Assembly: GCA_012861695.1 (NCBI GenBank)
Contig: JAAOOA010000127.1
Coordinates: 28,204,502-28,268,501, forward strand
DNA length: 64,000 nucleotides
Source: Trematomus loennbergii
Taxonomy: Eukaryota > Chordata > Actinopteri > Perciformes > Nototheniidae
Direction: 5' to 3'
Shown here: positions 1 through 11,828 of the stretch, in pieces
Position numbering within the stretch: position 1 is the first letter of the stretch
Layout of the letters: each line of letters begins with the position of its first letter
Position numbers and translations under genes: made by a program
The notes under the pieces: generated by a model
Told to the model about the DNA's origin: nothing
The model's input: only the letters and a program-made list of their open reading frames with translations
The model's database searches: none

Positions 1-662
1 ACCCAATTTCTATTTAGAGAACAACAACAACAACAATTAGTCCTCAAAACAATAACTGTAATACTATACAATGTATTTCCCAAGCAAAGACTCTAAGCTA
101 TTTACAGGAGAATAATACATGATGTACTTATTGATTATGATCATGACAGTAAGTAATATCATTTTAAATAAACATGTTATGATGAAATAAGTGTTATAAC
201 CATCTGGGAACTCATTTGTTAGTTAATTTGGGCAACAATAACATTTAATCTGTCAAAATAATACATGTGATTATAAATGTCTCTATTGTTTTAGAAAGTG
301 GCCTGAATAAAATGTGTACAATAAAAGAAGCTCTGCTGCTTTCTCTCTGAAGACTTGTGCATTACAAGAGAAACAACAACATGAATCAAAAGAAATATCC
401 AACACATATTTAGAGCAAAGTTTACATATCAGTTCAGGTGAACAAGGATCCTCCTGAGCAGTGACAGCCTCCATGGCTACACAGACACAGGAAGGAGCCG
501 GAAGAAAGTCCAACATTTACAGAACAACTCATGAGAAGATGTTGAAGCACATCCCATAATGTTTGATTGACAGCTGATCTCTGCACAGTGAAGACATGAA
601 CAATCAGCTCTGATGGACACGGTGAGTTTAAGAAGTAGAAGAGTTCCTCCAATAACTTCAGG

Positions 663-2311
663 CTATTTGAGTTTACAAAACTCAGCAGTGTTCCATAACT
701 AGATAAAGCCAAAGTCCAGCATGTAGCGGCTGAGTGAATGTGGTCTGGACTCTGTGGAGGAGAGTCATGGTTTCAGAGACGCTGTAGAAGGACAGAATAC
801 CTGCTCTGTGATCAAGGTACACTCCTACTCTGGAGGACCGAGGACCTGAGACGGGAGTGTGATACTGTTGTAACGAAATGAATAACGTTTTGTTACAAAC
901 TAAGGACCAAGATTTGTCATTGTATCCAAATACACTTTCCAGCCCTGCTCTGCTGATATTCTTGTATGCGACTGCTACAAAACTCCCCTCTCCACTCCAC
1001 CTCCCAGTAACAACGTCCAGTCAGACTCTCTCTACTCAGGACCTGAGGATAATCAGTGAATCTGTCTGGGTGACTAGAATAAGACTGTTGTTGTTCCATG
1101 TATGTTGCTTTTCTGCTCCCCTCAGATAATACCAGCTGTGTTTGCTGTGTTTGGATCCAGTGTGATCTCCTGTGAATATTTAAGAACCCAGCTCTGGTGG
1201 TGGGCTCTGCTGCTGACAGTAAAACCTCCACCTCAGTCGGTGAGACGTTTGTCCATTCCTCTCTCAGGACGTCCTGTAGTTTGTCTCTGACTGCTGACAG
1301 GGCCGCCGTCACGTCCTCAAAGTAGCTCAGAGGACGGATGTTGATGCTGGATGAGTGTGTAGCTTCACTGAGGGCTGACAGTGAGGGGTAGCTGTGCAGA
1401 AACTGGTTGTGATCCTCTGTGTGAGACAGCAGCTTCAGCTCAGCGTCTCTCCTCTTCAGCTCAGAGATCTCCTGCTCCAGCTTCTCCTGAAGCTCTTTGA
1501 CTCGACTCACTTCACTCTTCTGCTGGGATCTGACCTGCTGCTTCACATCAGAGCTTCTTTTCTCCATGAGACGGATCAGCTCAGTGAACATCTTCTCACT
1601 GTCCTCCACTGCTTTATCAGCAGAGCCATTGACGGCCTCCACCTCCTGCTGAAGCAGCTTCACCTCCTTCTCTCCGTCCTGGATTCTCTGCTGGATGTTT
1701 AGTCGACTCCCCTCCAGCTCTCTCTGCCTCTCAGTCCTCTCTGCTGCAGCTGACACCGTGTCGTGGCCTTTGTGTTCGTCCACAGAGCAGAGAAACAGAT
1801 ACACTGCTGATCAGTGCGGCAGAACAGCTTCATCACCTCGTCGTGACGAGAGCAGATGTTCTCCTGGAGCTTCTTGGAGGGCTCCACCAGCTTGTGTTTT
1901 TTAAAGACAGGCGATTCATAATGAGGCTGGAGGTGTTTGTCACAGTAAGAGGCCACACACTGCAGACAGGACTTACAGGCTCTCAGTTTCCTCCCAGTGC
2001 AGACATCACAGGCCACATCTTCAGCTCCAGCATAGCAGAGATCAGCAGGAGCAGGTGGGGGTCCAGTCTTCTTCAGCTCCTCCACTAAAGCTGCTAACAT
2101 GGTGTTTTCAGCAGACAGGCCTCGGTGTGAAGCTCTGCCTACACTGAGGGCAGCTGTGGATCTCTTCTCATCCTCTCCGTCCCAGAAGCCTGTAATACAC
2201 TTCATGCAGTAGCTGTGTCCACAGGGAGTCGTCACCGGATCCTTCAGTAGATCCAGACAGATGGGACAAGATAAAGGTTTCCCGCTCCAGCTGAACTCCT
2301 TTCTGCGCCAT
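663..2311 (-). pseudogene. TRIM-family E3 ubiquitin ligase, copy 1, frameshifted
   Basis: Single-exon TRIM reading frame of about 550 codons, with domains RING, B-box 1, B-box 2, coiled coil and PRY-SPRY in order. The start is taken as the ATG at 2311 (MAQKGVQ), as in the other copies; the template stop is 663-665. Breaks seen: a frameshift about 12 codons in, before the RING CPIC; the second half of the RING out of frame, so its CPQC pair is lost (around 2105-2172); a frameshift in B-box 2 near 1795; a locally shifted stretch at the PRY start near 1150; a shift in SPRY near 960; and a stop shortly before the normal C-terminus (675-715). The coiled coil (about 1210-1750) is open. The family attaches ubiquitin through the RING and binds targets through SPRY; fish TRIMs of this kind often act in antiviral immunity (family knowledge). 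As read, it cannot give a full protein. Confidence 0.85.
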
Positions 2312-2339
2312 TTCACCTCTCAGTAGCAGCGAGTGTGTG

Positions 2340-2351
2340 AGTTTCACTTCC
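2340..2351 (-). promoter_or_regulatory. EICE/ISRE-like motif upstream of TRIM copy 1
   Basis: The minus strand reads GGAAGTGAAACT, an exact match to the ETS-IRF composite consensus GGAANNGAAA and one mismatch from the interferon-stimulated response element GAAANNGAAA. It ends 29 bases before the ATG. It is conserved in all four copies, in keeping with interferon-induced fish TRIM genes; activity is inferred. Confidence 0.5.
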
Positions 2352-2850
2352 TGAGAGCTGAAACTAGTGTGACAGGTTATCTGAACACAGTGTGTGCAGT
2401 GAATGTGGCCTATCAGCTCTTGTTCTTTACCCACATGTTGGTTACACCCCTCCTCCTCAGTGTGGATCTGAAGGGGAGGAACCAGGAAACACAGAGTGGA
2501 GCTGGCTGTGTCTGAGAGCAGGAAGAAGAGGGAGGGCTTATCAAACTCTGAGTCATTCCAGGAAGAGGAGCAGCGCTCAGACTCTGACCTACACAGAGCC
2601 TCGGTTACAACCTCCTCTTCATTTGAAAAGAGCTTTTAGTTGTAAAATAAGTTGGTAAACTTACAAAATCTGAAGGGGGTTAAATACTTGTGTTGTGGCA
2701 CTTCATCACAGGAAAGAATGAAACAGAGAGGAATCAATAAAACACAAACACAGATATAGCTGAATGTCTTGTGACCATTTTAAAGTTGGAATAAAGTCTC
2801 TAGTTGAAAGTATGTGGAAGGAGAAGCATTTTGCACACGGCGTAGGTGAA

Positions 2851-3476
2851 CCCTTATGTTGTGTTCGGGTCTCCCGTGACCCGTTTCAAGTTTAAATTAT
2901 ATAATAACTACGCTCTAGTTTTTTGTAACGGAACAGGCTTCATGATATCCTCCACAACAGATATATAAACACTACAAAACTGATTTTGACAATTTTTGCC
3001 CAGTCTGAAGGTCTCTAAAAAAAGTGTATAATTTGGTGTTCAGTTCTGGGGAGACCCAGGAGAATTGTTTTGGGTCACTCGGGGTCAAATTTGGCCCAAT
3101 CAAGATTCATCTTTGACTTTAGACACCCCTCCCCCTCCCCCTTCATCCACTGTAACAATAATTTAATCTGGGGAGATTGTATTCTAATATTAGTCTATTA
3201 TAGTCAGATAACGTAATGATCCACTGTCTTCACTATAGGGAATATAATGAGTGAATTGAATCACATATAAATATGTGGTGTAATGTGTTTTGAGGCCATA
3301 ACATTAAATTACAACAGGATTGTACGGTTATGAATGCATTACAAATTAGTTATGATGTAGTTAAAACAATATTGGATGATAGTCATTATTCTTTGTGCTT
3401 TGGACTGAGATAAATCATGGGTCAAAATTGACCCGCGAACACCATGAACGGTAACGGCTAACACAACACACAAGGG
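2851..3476. mobile_element. piggyBac-like MITE, unit 1
   Basis: The left end reads CCCTTATGTTGTGTTCGGG and the right end is its imperfect inverse (cacaagggttaa), followed by TTAA at 3477-3480. The ends begin with CCCTT, usual for piggyBac, whose TSD is TTAA; the left TTAA is decayed. There is no transposase ORF inside, about 625 bp. It lies between the TRIM start and the proline-rich ORF. Confidence 0.6.
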
Positions 3477-3785
3477 TTAAAGAGGATTTGAAGGGTTCTC
3501 CCATTGAGTTACATGTTATAACGTTTCCCATCATGTGCTGAAAAGGCTGAATATTTTCATATTTGAATGCTTTCTTTATCTGAAAGTAGGCTGACGTTAT
3601 TCAACGGCAAAACATGGGGTGAAATAATAAGAAGACGGAAGAATAAAGAAACAGAAGAACCAAAGTGTAAACAGCATTCACACTAAATATGAACCTGAAA
3701 ACTATACGTCCTCTTTGACTGACACCAAAATGATGATTTGTGGTTGAAACCTTCTTTTAAATCTTTTCTGTTTACCCTCCAACAG

Positions 3786-4110
3786 ATGTGTCTCAATGGA
3801 GAAGAAGAAACCTCAGATTCCTTAGAGTCTATCGAGGTGAGTTCCTCCGAGGAGACGTCCCCCGCTGTGTCCCCTTCCAGGATCCCCCCCACAGGACGCC
3901 ATCACAGAGACACCCCTACGTGATCCAGGAGACTGAACCTCCTTCCTCACTCCTTTCCTCAAATCCTCCCCTCCTCATCTCCTTCCCTCCTCTCCTCTCA
4001 GAGGACCCTCAGACCTCCACAGACCCCCTCCCTCTCCTCCCTGAAGACCCAGCAAACAGCTCTGTTTGTGGACGTTTCTCCGAGCGCTGACCTCCTGAAC
4101 GTCCTCTGCC
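3786..4110 (+). pseudogene. Proline/serine-rich ORF of unknown function, copy 1a, cut by hAT
   Basis: I do not recognise the product. A pyrimidine tract and AG (3772-3785) precede an ATG, so this could be a 3'-terminal exon. The encoded peptide starts with an acidic, serine-rich stretch (NGEEETSDSLESIEVSSS), then is proline-rich. An indel in a C run ends the frame after about 45 codons. At 4111 a hAT element interrupts the sequence; its TSD is 4103-4110. The rest of this copy is not found beyond the element. Confidence 0.35.
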
Positions 4111-5207
4111 CAGGGCCGTGGGAAGTAGGGGTGCTGAGGGTGCTGCAGCACCCCCTGGTGGAGGACAGGGGATCTGCACTTCCACAAGATTAAATACAAA
4201 TATAATACAAAAAAACAAAGATGTAACAACATTCATAATTAAGTAAAGATAACACCCTTTTCACCCGGTTACATTTTCCATTTGCCTTGTACGATGGGCG
4301 CTGTAAGTGATGAAAGTGGGGATGTTGGCTTGTCAGGCGCCCGCAGCTCACAGCCAAAGTGAGAGAGAGAGAGAGAGCGGGGGCGCACCGATACCGGCAG
4401 GGATCGTTGTTAGCTTCTGCTGCGCTAACGGATATAATAAGCTGTTTCTACAATAATGTGAAGGGAGAGTTCTGTCCTGTCAGACTGAGAGGCTCAGTGA
4501 GGTAAAGGACTCTGAGTGTTGAGATAGTTCACTTTAGTCTAAGTTATCTCAGTGGGTCTCAAACGGTTTGGTCGCAATTTATGTAAACAAATATTTCCAA
4601 GGCACACCTTTATAACTATTGGAATAAATAACAACAGGTTTGAAATCATTCCAATGTATACTATAGGACAGTAAACCAAACATATCGTTTAAAACTGGAG
4701 ATATTAAAAATATGCATGAATAAATAAATGTTAACTAGGTAAAATAAGATATGAATGAACAACAAAAATAAAATAAGTTACATTTATTTGTTATTGGCTA
4801 TGTTCATATACTTATTTGATTATTAAAATGCAAACCGATCTTTTTCATAGTGTTTAGAGTTGTACCCCCTAGATCTAGTCTCTAATTGTGTGCTCAAAGT
4901 GCACCAGATTGAAGCATTTTACTTTAAAATGTTCAAAATAATCTTCCCGGGGGGGCATATCCCCGGACCCCCCTAGACGATGTGACGTCCACCCCCCAAT
5001 TAAAACAAGTTCATACAATAATGAATACATTTGAAGTCTTTTTATATAAGCTGTCCACCACGTTTCTCTTTTTGTAGTGTATTGATCTTTTGTATAGAGG
5101 TTTTTCATTGCCAGCTAAAATCTTGCCTAGGGCAGCAAATTGGTCAGAACCAGCCCTGGTGTCATCCCCACAGCACCACCCATTTGAAACATGTTCCCAC
5201 GGCTATG
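4111..5207. mobile_element. hAT-type non-autonomous transposon A, unit 1
   Basis: Ends are CAGGGCCGTGGGAA and, inverted, CATAGCCGTGGGAA (12 of 14 match). The left TSD cctctgcc is at 4103-4110; the intact empty site is at 7018-7025. Eight-base TSDs and CA ends indicate hAT. There is no transposase ORF, 1.1 kb. The right TSD is missing: after 5207 the sequence jumps to a C-rich stretch and the second MITE copy. Position 4226-4230 (acaac) is the empty site of the BEL element of unit 2. Confidence 0.75.
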
Positions 5208-5469
5208 CCCACCCCCTTCATCCACTGTAACCATAATTTGATCTGGGGAGATTGTATTCTAATATTAGTCTATTATAGTCAGATAACGTAATGATCCACT
5301 GTCTTCACTATAGTGAATATAATGAGTGAATTGAATCACATATAAATATGTGGTGTAATGTGTTTTGAGGCCATAACATTAAATTACAACAGGATTGTAG
5401 GGTTATGAATGCATTATAAGATGTAGTTAAAACAATATTGGATGATAGTCATTCTTTTTTTGTGTTTTG

Positions 5470-6300
5470 GACTGAGATTAAACATGCTGCGAATGGATCT
5501 GGCCCTTCCTACATCCAGGACATGGTTAAACCATTCACCCCAGCGCGTGCACTCCGCTCTGCATCAGCCAAACGGCTCGCTGCACCCTCACTGCGAGGGG
5601 GACCCAAGTTCCCATCAGCAAAAAACGTTGGTTTGCTATCCTGGCTCCAAAATGGTGGAATGAGCTCCCATTGACATCAGGACAGCAGAAAGCTTACACA
5701 TCTTCCGGCGCAGAATGAAGGCAAGGCAAGGCAAGTTTATTTATATAGCACTTTTCAACACAAGGCAATTCAAAGTGCTTTACAAAAAATAAAAGACATT
5801 AAGAAAATGGCATTTAAAATCAGTCATTAAAAAGAAAAGATAATAAAATAAACATTAAAAGAAAAAAAATACATGGATAAAAGTTACAGTGCAGTTTAAG
5901 ATGTGAATAGTTCAATTAAAAACGGCGACAAAAAGAAAAGTCTTCAGCCTGGATTTAAAAGTAGTCAGAGTTGCAGCGGACCTGCAGGTTTATGGGAGTT
6001 TGTTCCAGATATTTGGAGCATAATAACTGAACTTCTCCAAGTTTAGTTCTGACTCTGGGGACATACTGAAAACTCATCTCTTCGACTCCACTTCGAGCGA
6101 TAGAATGACTAACAAAGCACTTATATACTAACAAAGGACTGGCTTATCTAAAGCCAGTTGAGTAGCACTTGAAATGTTTTGGCTCTATGAAACCTGATGT
6201 ACTTTTATGATTCTGTTTTCTTCAAGTTTGTATCTTCCTGGTCGAATGCACTTATTGTAAGTCGCTTTGGATAAAAGCGTCAGCTAAATGCAATGTAATG
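5470..6300 (+). mobile_element. LINE 3' fragment (L2-like), split by a second LINE
   Basis: Plus-strand remains of the C-terminal reverse-transcriptase ORF (PSYIQDMVKPFTPARALRS) at 5470-5706, resuming at 6066 and ending in the 3' tail gtcgctttggataaaagcgt plus short TGTAATG-type repeats (6260-6310), typical of fish L2 elements. A second LINE end (5713-6064) is nested in it. Confidence 0.65.
5713..6064 (-). mobile_element. Nested LINE 3' end
   Basis: Begins with ggcaaggcaaggcaag, the GGCAA-type tail of a minus-strand LINE, and matches 42474-42815 closely. Only the last 350 bases of the element are present. It sits inside another LINE fragment; a 60-base remnant of the same insertion remains in unit 4 at 54812-54873. 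Confidence 0.65.
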
Positions 6301-6695
6301 GAATGTGTAATGTAAAGATAAATCATGGGTCAAAATTGACCCGCCAACACCATGAACGGTAACGGCTTTGGAACACAACACAAGGGTTAAAGTGGATTTG
6401 AAGGGTTCTCCCATTGAGTTACATGTTATAACGTTTCCCATCATGTGCTGAAAAGGCTGAATATTTTCATATTTGAATGCTTTCTTTAGCTGAAAGTAGG
6501 CTGACGTTATTCAACGGCAAAACATGGGGTGAAATAATAAGAAGACGGAAGAATAAAGAAGCAGAAGAACCAAAGTGTAAACAGCATTCACACTAAATAT
6601 GAACCTGAAAACTATACGTCCTCTTTGACTGACACCAAAATGATGATTTGTGGTTGAAACCTTCTTTTAAATCTTTTCTGTTTACCCTCCAACAG

Positions 6696-7183
6696 ATGTT
6701 TCTCAATGGAGAAGAAGAAACCTCAGATTCCTTAGAGTCCATCGAGGTGAGTTCCTCCGAGGAGACGTCCCCCGCTGTGTCCCCTTCCCAGGATCCCCCC
6801 CCCACAGGACGCCATCACAGAGACACCCCTACGTAATCCAGGAGACTGAACCTCCTTCCTCACTCCCTTCCTCACCTCCTCCCCTCCTCATCTCCTTCCT
6901 TCCTCTCCTCTCAGAGGACCCTCAGACCTCCACAGACCCCCTCCCTCTCCTCCCTGAAGACCCAGCAAACATAGCTCTGTTTGTGGACGTTTCTCCGAGC
7001 GCTGACCTCCTGAACGTCCTCTGCCTCCCCTCCCCAATTCCAGAGTTTCCTCACCCTTTCTCCACAGCAGCCCCTACCCTAAAGGTGCCTCTAAGCACCG
7101 CCCTCACCGGGGTCCCTGTTTGCGTCACCTTCCAGTTCTACACCCCAGAACCAGAACCAGAACCCAGAGGAGACAGCAAGTGA
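6696..7183 (+). pseudogene. Proline/serine-rich ORF of unknown function, copy 1b
   Basis: Second copy in unit 1, uninterrupted by transposons. The first frame ends early because of an extra C in a C run near 6800. The C-terminal half is open in another frame (6983-7183) and ends in EPEPEPRGDSK. The empty hAT target site (cctctgcc) is at 7018-7025. Confidence 0.35.
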
Positions 7184-7189
7184 TCCAAA

Positions 7190-7600
7190 GAGACTAAGTG
7201 AAGTTTTTTGTTTTTTTGTTTTAATCTATTTTATTTTCACATTTGTATCAATTGCTTGTCAAACCCTTGAAGTGTATTAGAGGAGCTCTAAAAGGTGCTA
7301 TATCATTGTTTTAAATGTGATAATTGGTCATCATTTTATCGTTATTTTACTTTACTTCTTTTATTCTACCTATTTCTATTATTAACATTTAATCATTTTA
7401 ATAATCATAATTTTTATTCACTGTATTTTCACTTAAATGTTGTTTATTATGACTTTTATTAGTTTTATTTTCAACATTTTACCACTTTTTAAAATCCTCA
7501 TGTTTGCCAATTGGTCGTCAAACACAGATTAATAAAGTATTTTTGTTATATCATCAGTTTTATTTTCTATTTCCCAATAATTGTTGTTGATCATTATCCA
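7190..7600. other. AT-rich 3' flank of the proline-rich ORF
   Basis: AT-rich sequence shared by all units (25408-25421 and 26184-26729; 34907-35304; 56021-56519). Unit 1 lacks about 150 bases after the stop (gtgttttggccgtgctgctc and following). Short aataaa motifs occur. No gene is seen. Confidence 0.5.
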
Positions 7601-8249
7601 AGGGGTCACCAACCTTTTTTAGGGTGAGGGCTACTTTAAAAAAATAAAACAAGTCGGGGGCTACTTTTACTTTTTTGCAGTGTATATATTTAGCACATTT
7701 TAACATTATTATATGCTGACCTTTAACCTTTGTGTGCTGTTTGGGTCTGTGGGACCCGTTTTCAGTGTTTACTAAAAGAACATGTATGTAATTTAATTAT
7801 TTTGACTTGCTTTATTTGGGGGTGGACGGGCCTCACCTCCTCTAGGGGCATGCACCCCCGGGAAGATTTTTTTTAAATGTCGAAGTTAAATGCATCAATC
7901 TGGAGCACAACATGAATTGATGGATACAGCTCTCAACACTCTATGAAAGGGAGCTGTATACTTTTCAATAATCCAAAAATCTTTAGAATATGATCACAAC
8001 AAATCATTTAAACTTGTTTAATCTTATCTTATGTTACCTAGTTAGCATTCTTTCTTTTTATTTATGCATTTGTGACTAATCACTCCCCTTTTAAACTGTT
8101 TTTTTTTTTTTTACTGTCCTATACACATTGGAATGATTTCTTACTTTATTTATATTAAATAGATAAAGGTGTGCTCTCCCTAGCTCTCTCGCTCGCTCTC
8201 TCTCCCCCTCTCTCTCTCTCTCCCTCCCTCCCTAGCTCTCTCTCTCCTC

Positions 8250-8343
<94 letters not shown>

Positions 8344-8933
8344 GCTCGCTCACAGAGGCTGTGTGCTCCTCCGTGGCTATGATGGCTTGCGTTAAAAAAT
8401 AATAATAAACATATTTGTAAAGTGGGGGGACACAAACGGGATTTCGAAAAGAGCGGGGGACATTTACCCCCTGTCCCAGGGGGAAATTACACCATGCGTG
8501 TGTGTGCGTCAAGTGCAATACATATATATGCAAGTTGTAACACACAGAGTAAAACTCTGCCCCTCATGTGTTGTATAGGCTGGCATGATAGGCTGTTCAA
8601 TGGGGCTGATGTGTTGTGTAGATTCTGCCAGAAGGAAAATCAGCGGGGAGGTCCCAAATCAAGCAAGAACGTGATTGGTCGATATCCATTGTGGGGGTGG
8701 GGGAGGAGGGGTGTTAGGTAGATATAGAACTGTAGTAAGTAGATAGAGTTCGCTATGATTTAGGTTTCATTTATGCATAGGGTAGATTCTTTTAATTACA
8801 TTTCCTTTTTTGTTTTGTGTATTTTATACATTTTGGATTTGCTTGGCGAGCTATTTTTAGAACATGCCCCGCGGGCGACTCACGTTGCCCCTGCGGTCGA
8901 CTAAGTGCCCGCGGGCACCGTGTTGGCTACCCC
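7601..8933. mobile_element. hAT-like insertion C with long CT microsatellite
   Basis: Present only in unit 1. The left end AGGGGTCACCAAC and the inverted right end GGGGTAGCCAAC match at most positions, like the CAGGGGT ends of hAT elements. The target is the repeated atcca of a LINE tail, so the TSD length is ambiguous. The inside resembles hAT A in reverse (gggggtggacg...cccccgggaag at 7820-7865), a second element fragment begins near 7726 (piggyBac-like cctttgtgtgctgtttggg), and the middle holds the CT repeat. Confidence 0.55.
8172..8346. repeat. (CT)n microsatellite
   Basis: About 170 bp of nearly pure CT dinucleotides with a few CTCG and CTCC variants. It creates artefact ORFs of alternating Arg-Glu or Ser-Leu. 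Confidence 0.95.
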
Positions 8934-11828
8934 ATCCAATCCACTTTATTTCTATAGCACATTTAAAAACAACAGAGTTGAACAAAGTGCTGTACATCAA
9001 CAACTGTATAAATACATGAAAAACAGACAGGACATGAAACAAATGTAAAACACGAGCAGGGGCGGATCTACGGGGGGCAAGGGGGGGCAGCTGCCCCCCA
9101 CTGTAGAGCCTTGCCCCCCCAGCTGCCCCCTAACTTTTGTTTCCCTAAAACTGTACTAAAACAAACCTACACTATGTCTACAAGCTTCTCAAGCAACGAA
9201 ACAATCAGTACATTAGTTAAAAGTGAATCATTTTAAATATAATTTTAGGCCCGTTAAAAACGCAGCTACGGCCCTGCATTAAACTGCGGAGCGGCGTTCA
9301 CACAGACCGCGGCTCACAGAGCTGCAGAGAGGGAGCGAGCTGTCCCAGCACCTGAGGGTGGATCAGCTTCCCTGGGAGCATTTCCCCTTCCACTAGTTTT
9401 GTTTTTACTAAGGACGAGAGCTTGATACTAAATATTAATAAAACGCAGCCGTTTGAATCGATAGCGTTTAACAGACAGGCGCTGTTTGGGGCGTTACGTT
9501 ACAAAATACTACGCAGATAGCGCTAGCTGGGAGATCGATCACTTTGCTAAACTATGCGGTACTATTCAATCCACGTAAACTACACATCACAGCAATGAGG
9601 CCAGATCAATGAAACCAGGATACATCCTTTACCGTAAAAACTGGATCTAAACACAGCTGCCTGTGTGCGTTTGATAAATACTTTCTGATGTTATATTTAT
9701 GATATGCTACTTATTAGCTACATGGCCCTAACGTGTAAAGTTATACAAGCATTTGTACCAGTGCTTTTCACAAGTAGACTCTTGCAGGCCAGAGTAACTG
9801 GAGTGACTCAACAACACAAAAAGACATATCTGAGAAGTGATCAGGACGAACAGAAAGAGGAAAAGGAAAAGAGAGTTCACTGAAGAGACCAGAGGCAGTG
9901 ATCAGGAGGCAGAGGAGACTCCAGCTGGACCACATGGTATGTTCTTATTCTCCTTACATATTCCATCACAGCAGCACAATCTAGCAGCTCTTAGTATTGA
10001 CAAATATTGATTGAAATGTGTTGCTGCACAGGTCACCTTCAGCTCTCTGAAGAGATGGGTGATGTCATTTGTGTACTTAATTATAACTAAGTACTTTACT
10101 GTACTTACAGTAAGCAGAATTCTGAGTATTCTCTGAATCGGGTGCCTTTTGGGTCTTTACATCTTTGAAAAATGAAACCAAAATGTTTGGTCATAACATC
10201 TGGTAGTGGACTACTTACATTTTCCCACCTCAGGCACAAAATATAAATAATTACTAGGAATTTCCTTGCAAAAATGTAACAGGGTTGAAGTTTTTGACAA
10301 AAAGTAGCTAAGATATGGCACCACATGGAAGTCAAGGACATTACAAAATTGTAATATTTGCAAAACTATTGTTTATTTTGTAATAAACAATTATTTACTA
10401 TTTTTAATTCATATAACAGAGTTGAAATGTTGAGTTTGTCAATCTTAATCTGAAAATACAAAAACTGAAATATAGGTAAGAGAAGAACTGACACTTGCCT
10501 TTCTTTGCCATCTTTTCTTCAGAAGACTTTTGTGATGTAATTCCCTCAATGCAGATCACACATGGACTGATCCATTATTTTAATAGAAGGGTAAATGGTA
10601 TGGCGTGACGGGGTTGAAACAAACTGAGGGACGTGTGTCAATATTGAAATTTCATAGATAATTCAAGTATTTTTTCAGAATTTCTTTTTGATCAGTTAAA
10701 GTTGACAAGCATATGATTATATTAGCAGCAACATTTTGGGATAATTGGCCATTTTGATTTTTTTAATATTAAATGAATATGTAATAATGCTTAGTGAGGA
10801 CATGCAAATATGTCTGTCTACTACTAAGACAACCAATTTTTTAAAAACTAAATATATATACATATTTAGTTTGACATTGTAATGCAAAACAACCTGTTCC
10901 ATTAATTCATTGCTTTAAAATAAATGTTGTAGTTTCCTTTCATTTAAAATTGTTGAAGTAAGCTTGGGGGACTCAAAGTGCACCCGATTGTTTGTCTGAA
11001 CACCTTGTTTCTCTTGTGCATTAACAACACTTGTGTTAGGGCATGAATTAACAATAAATAGGTTATATACAGTATAAAATACCACGTACTGTCCGCCCTC
11101 CCATGCCACCCTGGCATGACCTCTTGCCCCCCCTTTGCCACCCCATGTAAAATGTTCTAGAACCGCCACTGAACACGAGACAATGAAACCAGATCAGAAG
11201 CCACAGACTGAAAAACTCTCCTTCATGACGTAAAACAATACAAAACACTAGTAAGATAAAAACCCAAATTTAAAATCACAAGTGTCACATGGCCTGTAAA
11301 TGCAAGGGAAAAGAAGTGGGTATTTAAACGAGATTTACAAACAGGCAGAGTTGGAGCAAGTCTAACCTGGAGGGGCAATTCGTTCCATACTTTTGGAGCT
11401 GCAACAGCAAAGGCTCTGTCTCCTCGCTGCTCTAACCTTGATTTAGGGACTACCAGAAGGAGTCTGTCAGCAGACCTCAGTGACCGTGTGGGTGTGTATG
11501 GTTTTAAAAGATCTGCCAGGTACGGTGGGGCTAAACCGTTTAGGGCTTTGTATGCGAACAGTAACATTTTAAGTTGTATTCTAAAATTGACTGGTAGCCG
11601 ATGTAAAGAGGCGAGTACAGGCGTAATATGTTCACGCCTGCCTTTCCTTGTAAGGAGGCGTGCAGCAGCATTCTGGACCAGCTGTAGGCGAGACAGGGAA
11701 GACTGGCTTACTCCAATGTACAGAGCGTTGCAGTAATCCAGTTTAGTGGATATAAAACAATGTATTACTCTCTCAAAGTCATTTAAAGAAAGGAAAGGCT
11801 TGACCTTTGCTAAAATTCTTTATGACTT
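8934..11828 (-). mobile_element. 5'-truncated LINE (Rex1/L2 group), unit 1
   Basis: The minus strand encodes the C-terminal end of a LINE reverse transcriptase (LDYCNAL, QNAAARLL, HITPVL, FRIQLKMLLFAYKALNG) from about 11828 to 11225. The 3'UTR follows and ends in GTGCTATAGAAATAAAGTGG plus TGGAT repeats at 8934-8950. A 2.1-kb hAT element sits in the 3'UTR. The 5' part of the LINE is absent. Confidence 0.75.
9057..11171. mobile_element. hAT-type element B with 8-base TSD, unit 1
   Basis: Ends CAGGGGCGGATCTA and, inverted, CAGTGGCGGTTCTA; TSD aacacgag at 9049-9056 and 11172-11179, exact. 2,115 bp. There is no recognisable transposase; a short basic ORF (KRKREFTEETRRV, near 9855-9900 here, clearer at 27595-27822) could be a relic or chance. 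The insertion lies in the 3'UTR of a LINE. Confidence 0.8.

Larger units (their letters stand above)
5213..6386. mobile_element. Second, 5'-truncated copy of the piggyBac-like MITE in unit 1
   Basis: Starts within the MITE at the sequence matching 3141 (ttcatccactgtaac) and ends with the same right terminus (cacaagggttaa, 6379-6390). Two LINE fragments are inserted in it. It marks the second half of the internal duplication of unit 1. Confidence 0.6.

Noticed and set aside
283..516. 77-codon minus-strand ORF with several cysteines repeated downstream of each TRIM
   Set aside because: Lies in the presumed TRIM 3'UTR, changes length between units, has no start context and no known domain.
1394..1702. 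102-codon plus-strand ORF conserved in all four units
   Set aside because: Antisense shadow of the TRIM coiled coil; its conservation follows from the sense strand.
8171..8545. ORFs with alternating Arg-Glu or Ser-Leu
   Set aside because: Translation of the CT microsatellite.
11223..11567. 114-codon minus-strand ORF as a host gene
   Set aside because: It is the C-terminal end of a LINE reverse transcriptase (LRSADRLLLVVPKSR, WNELPLQVR).
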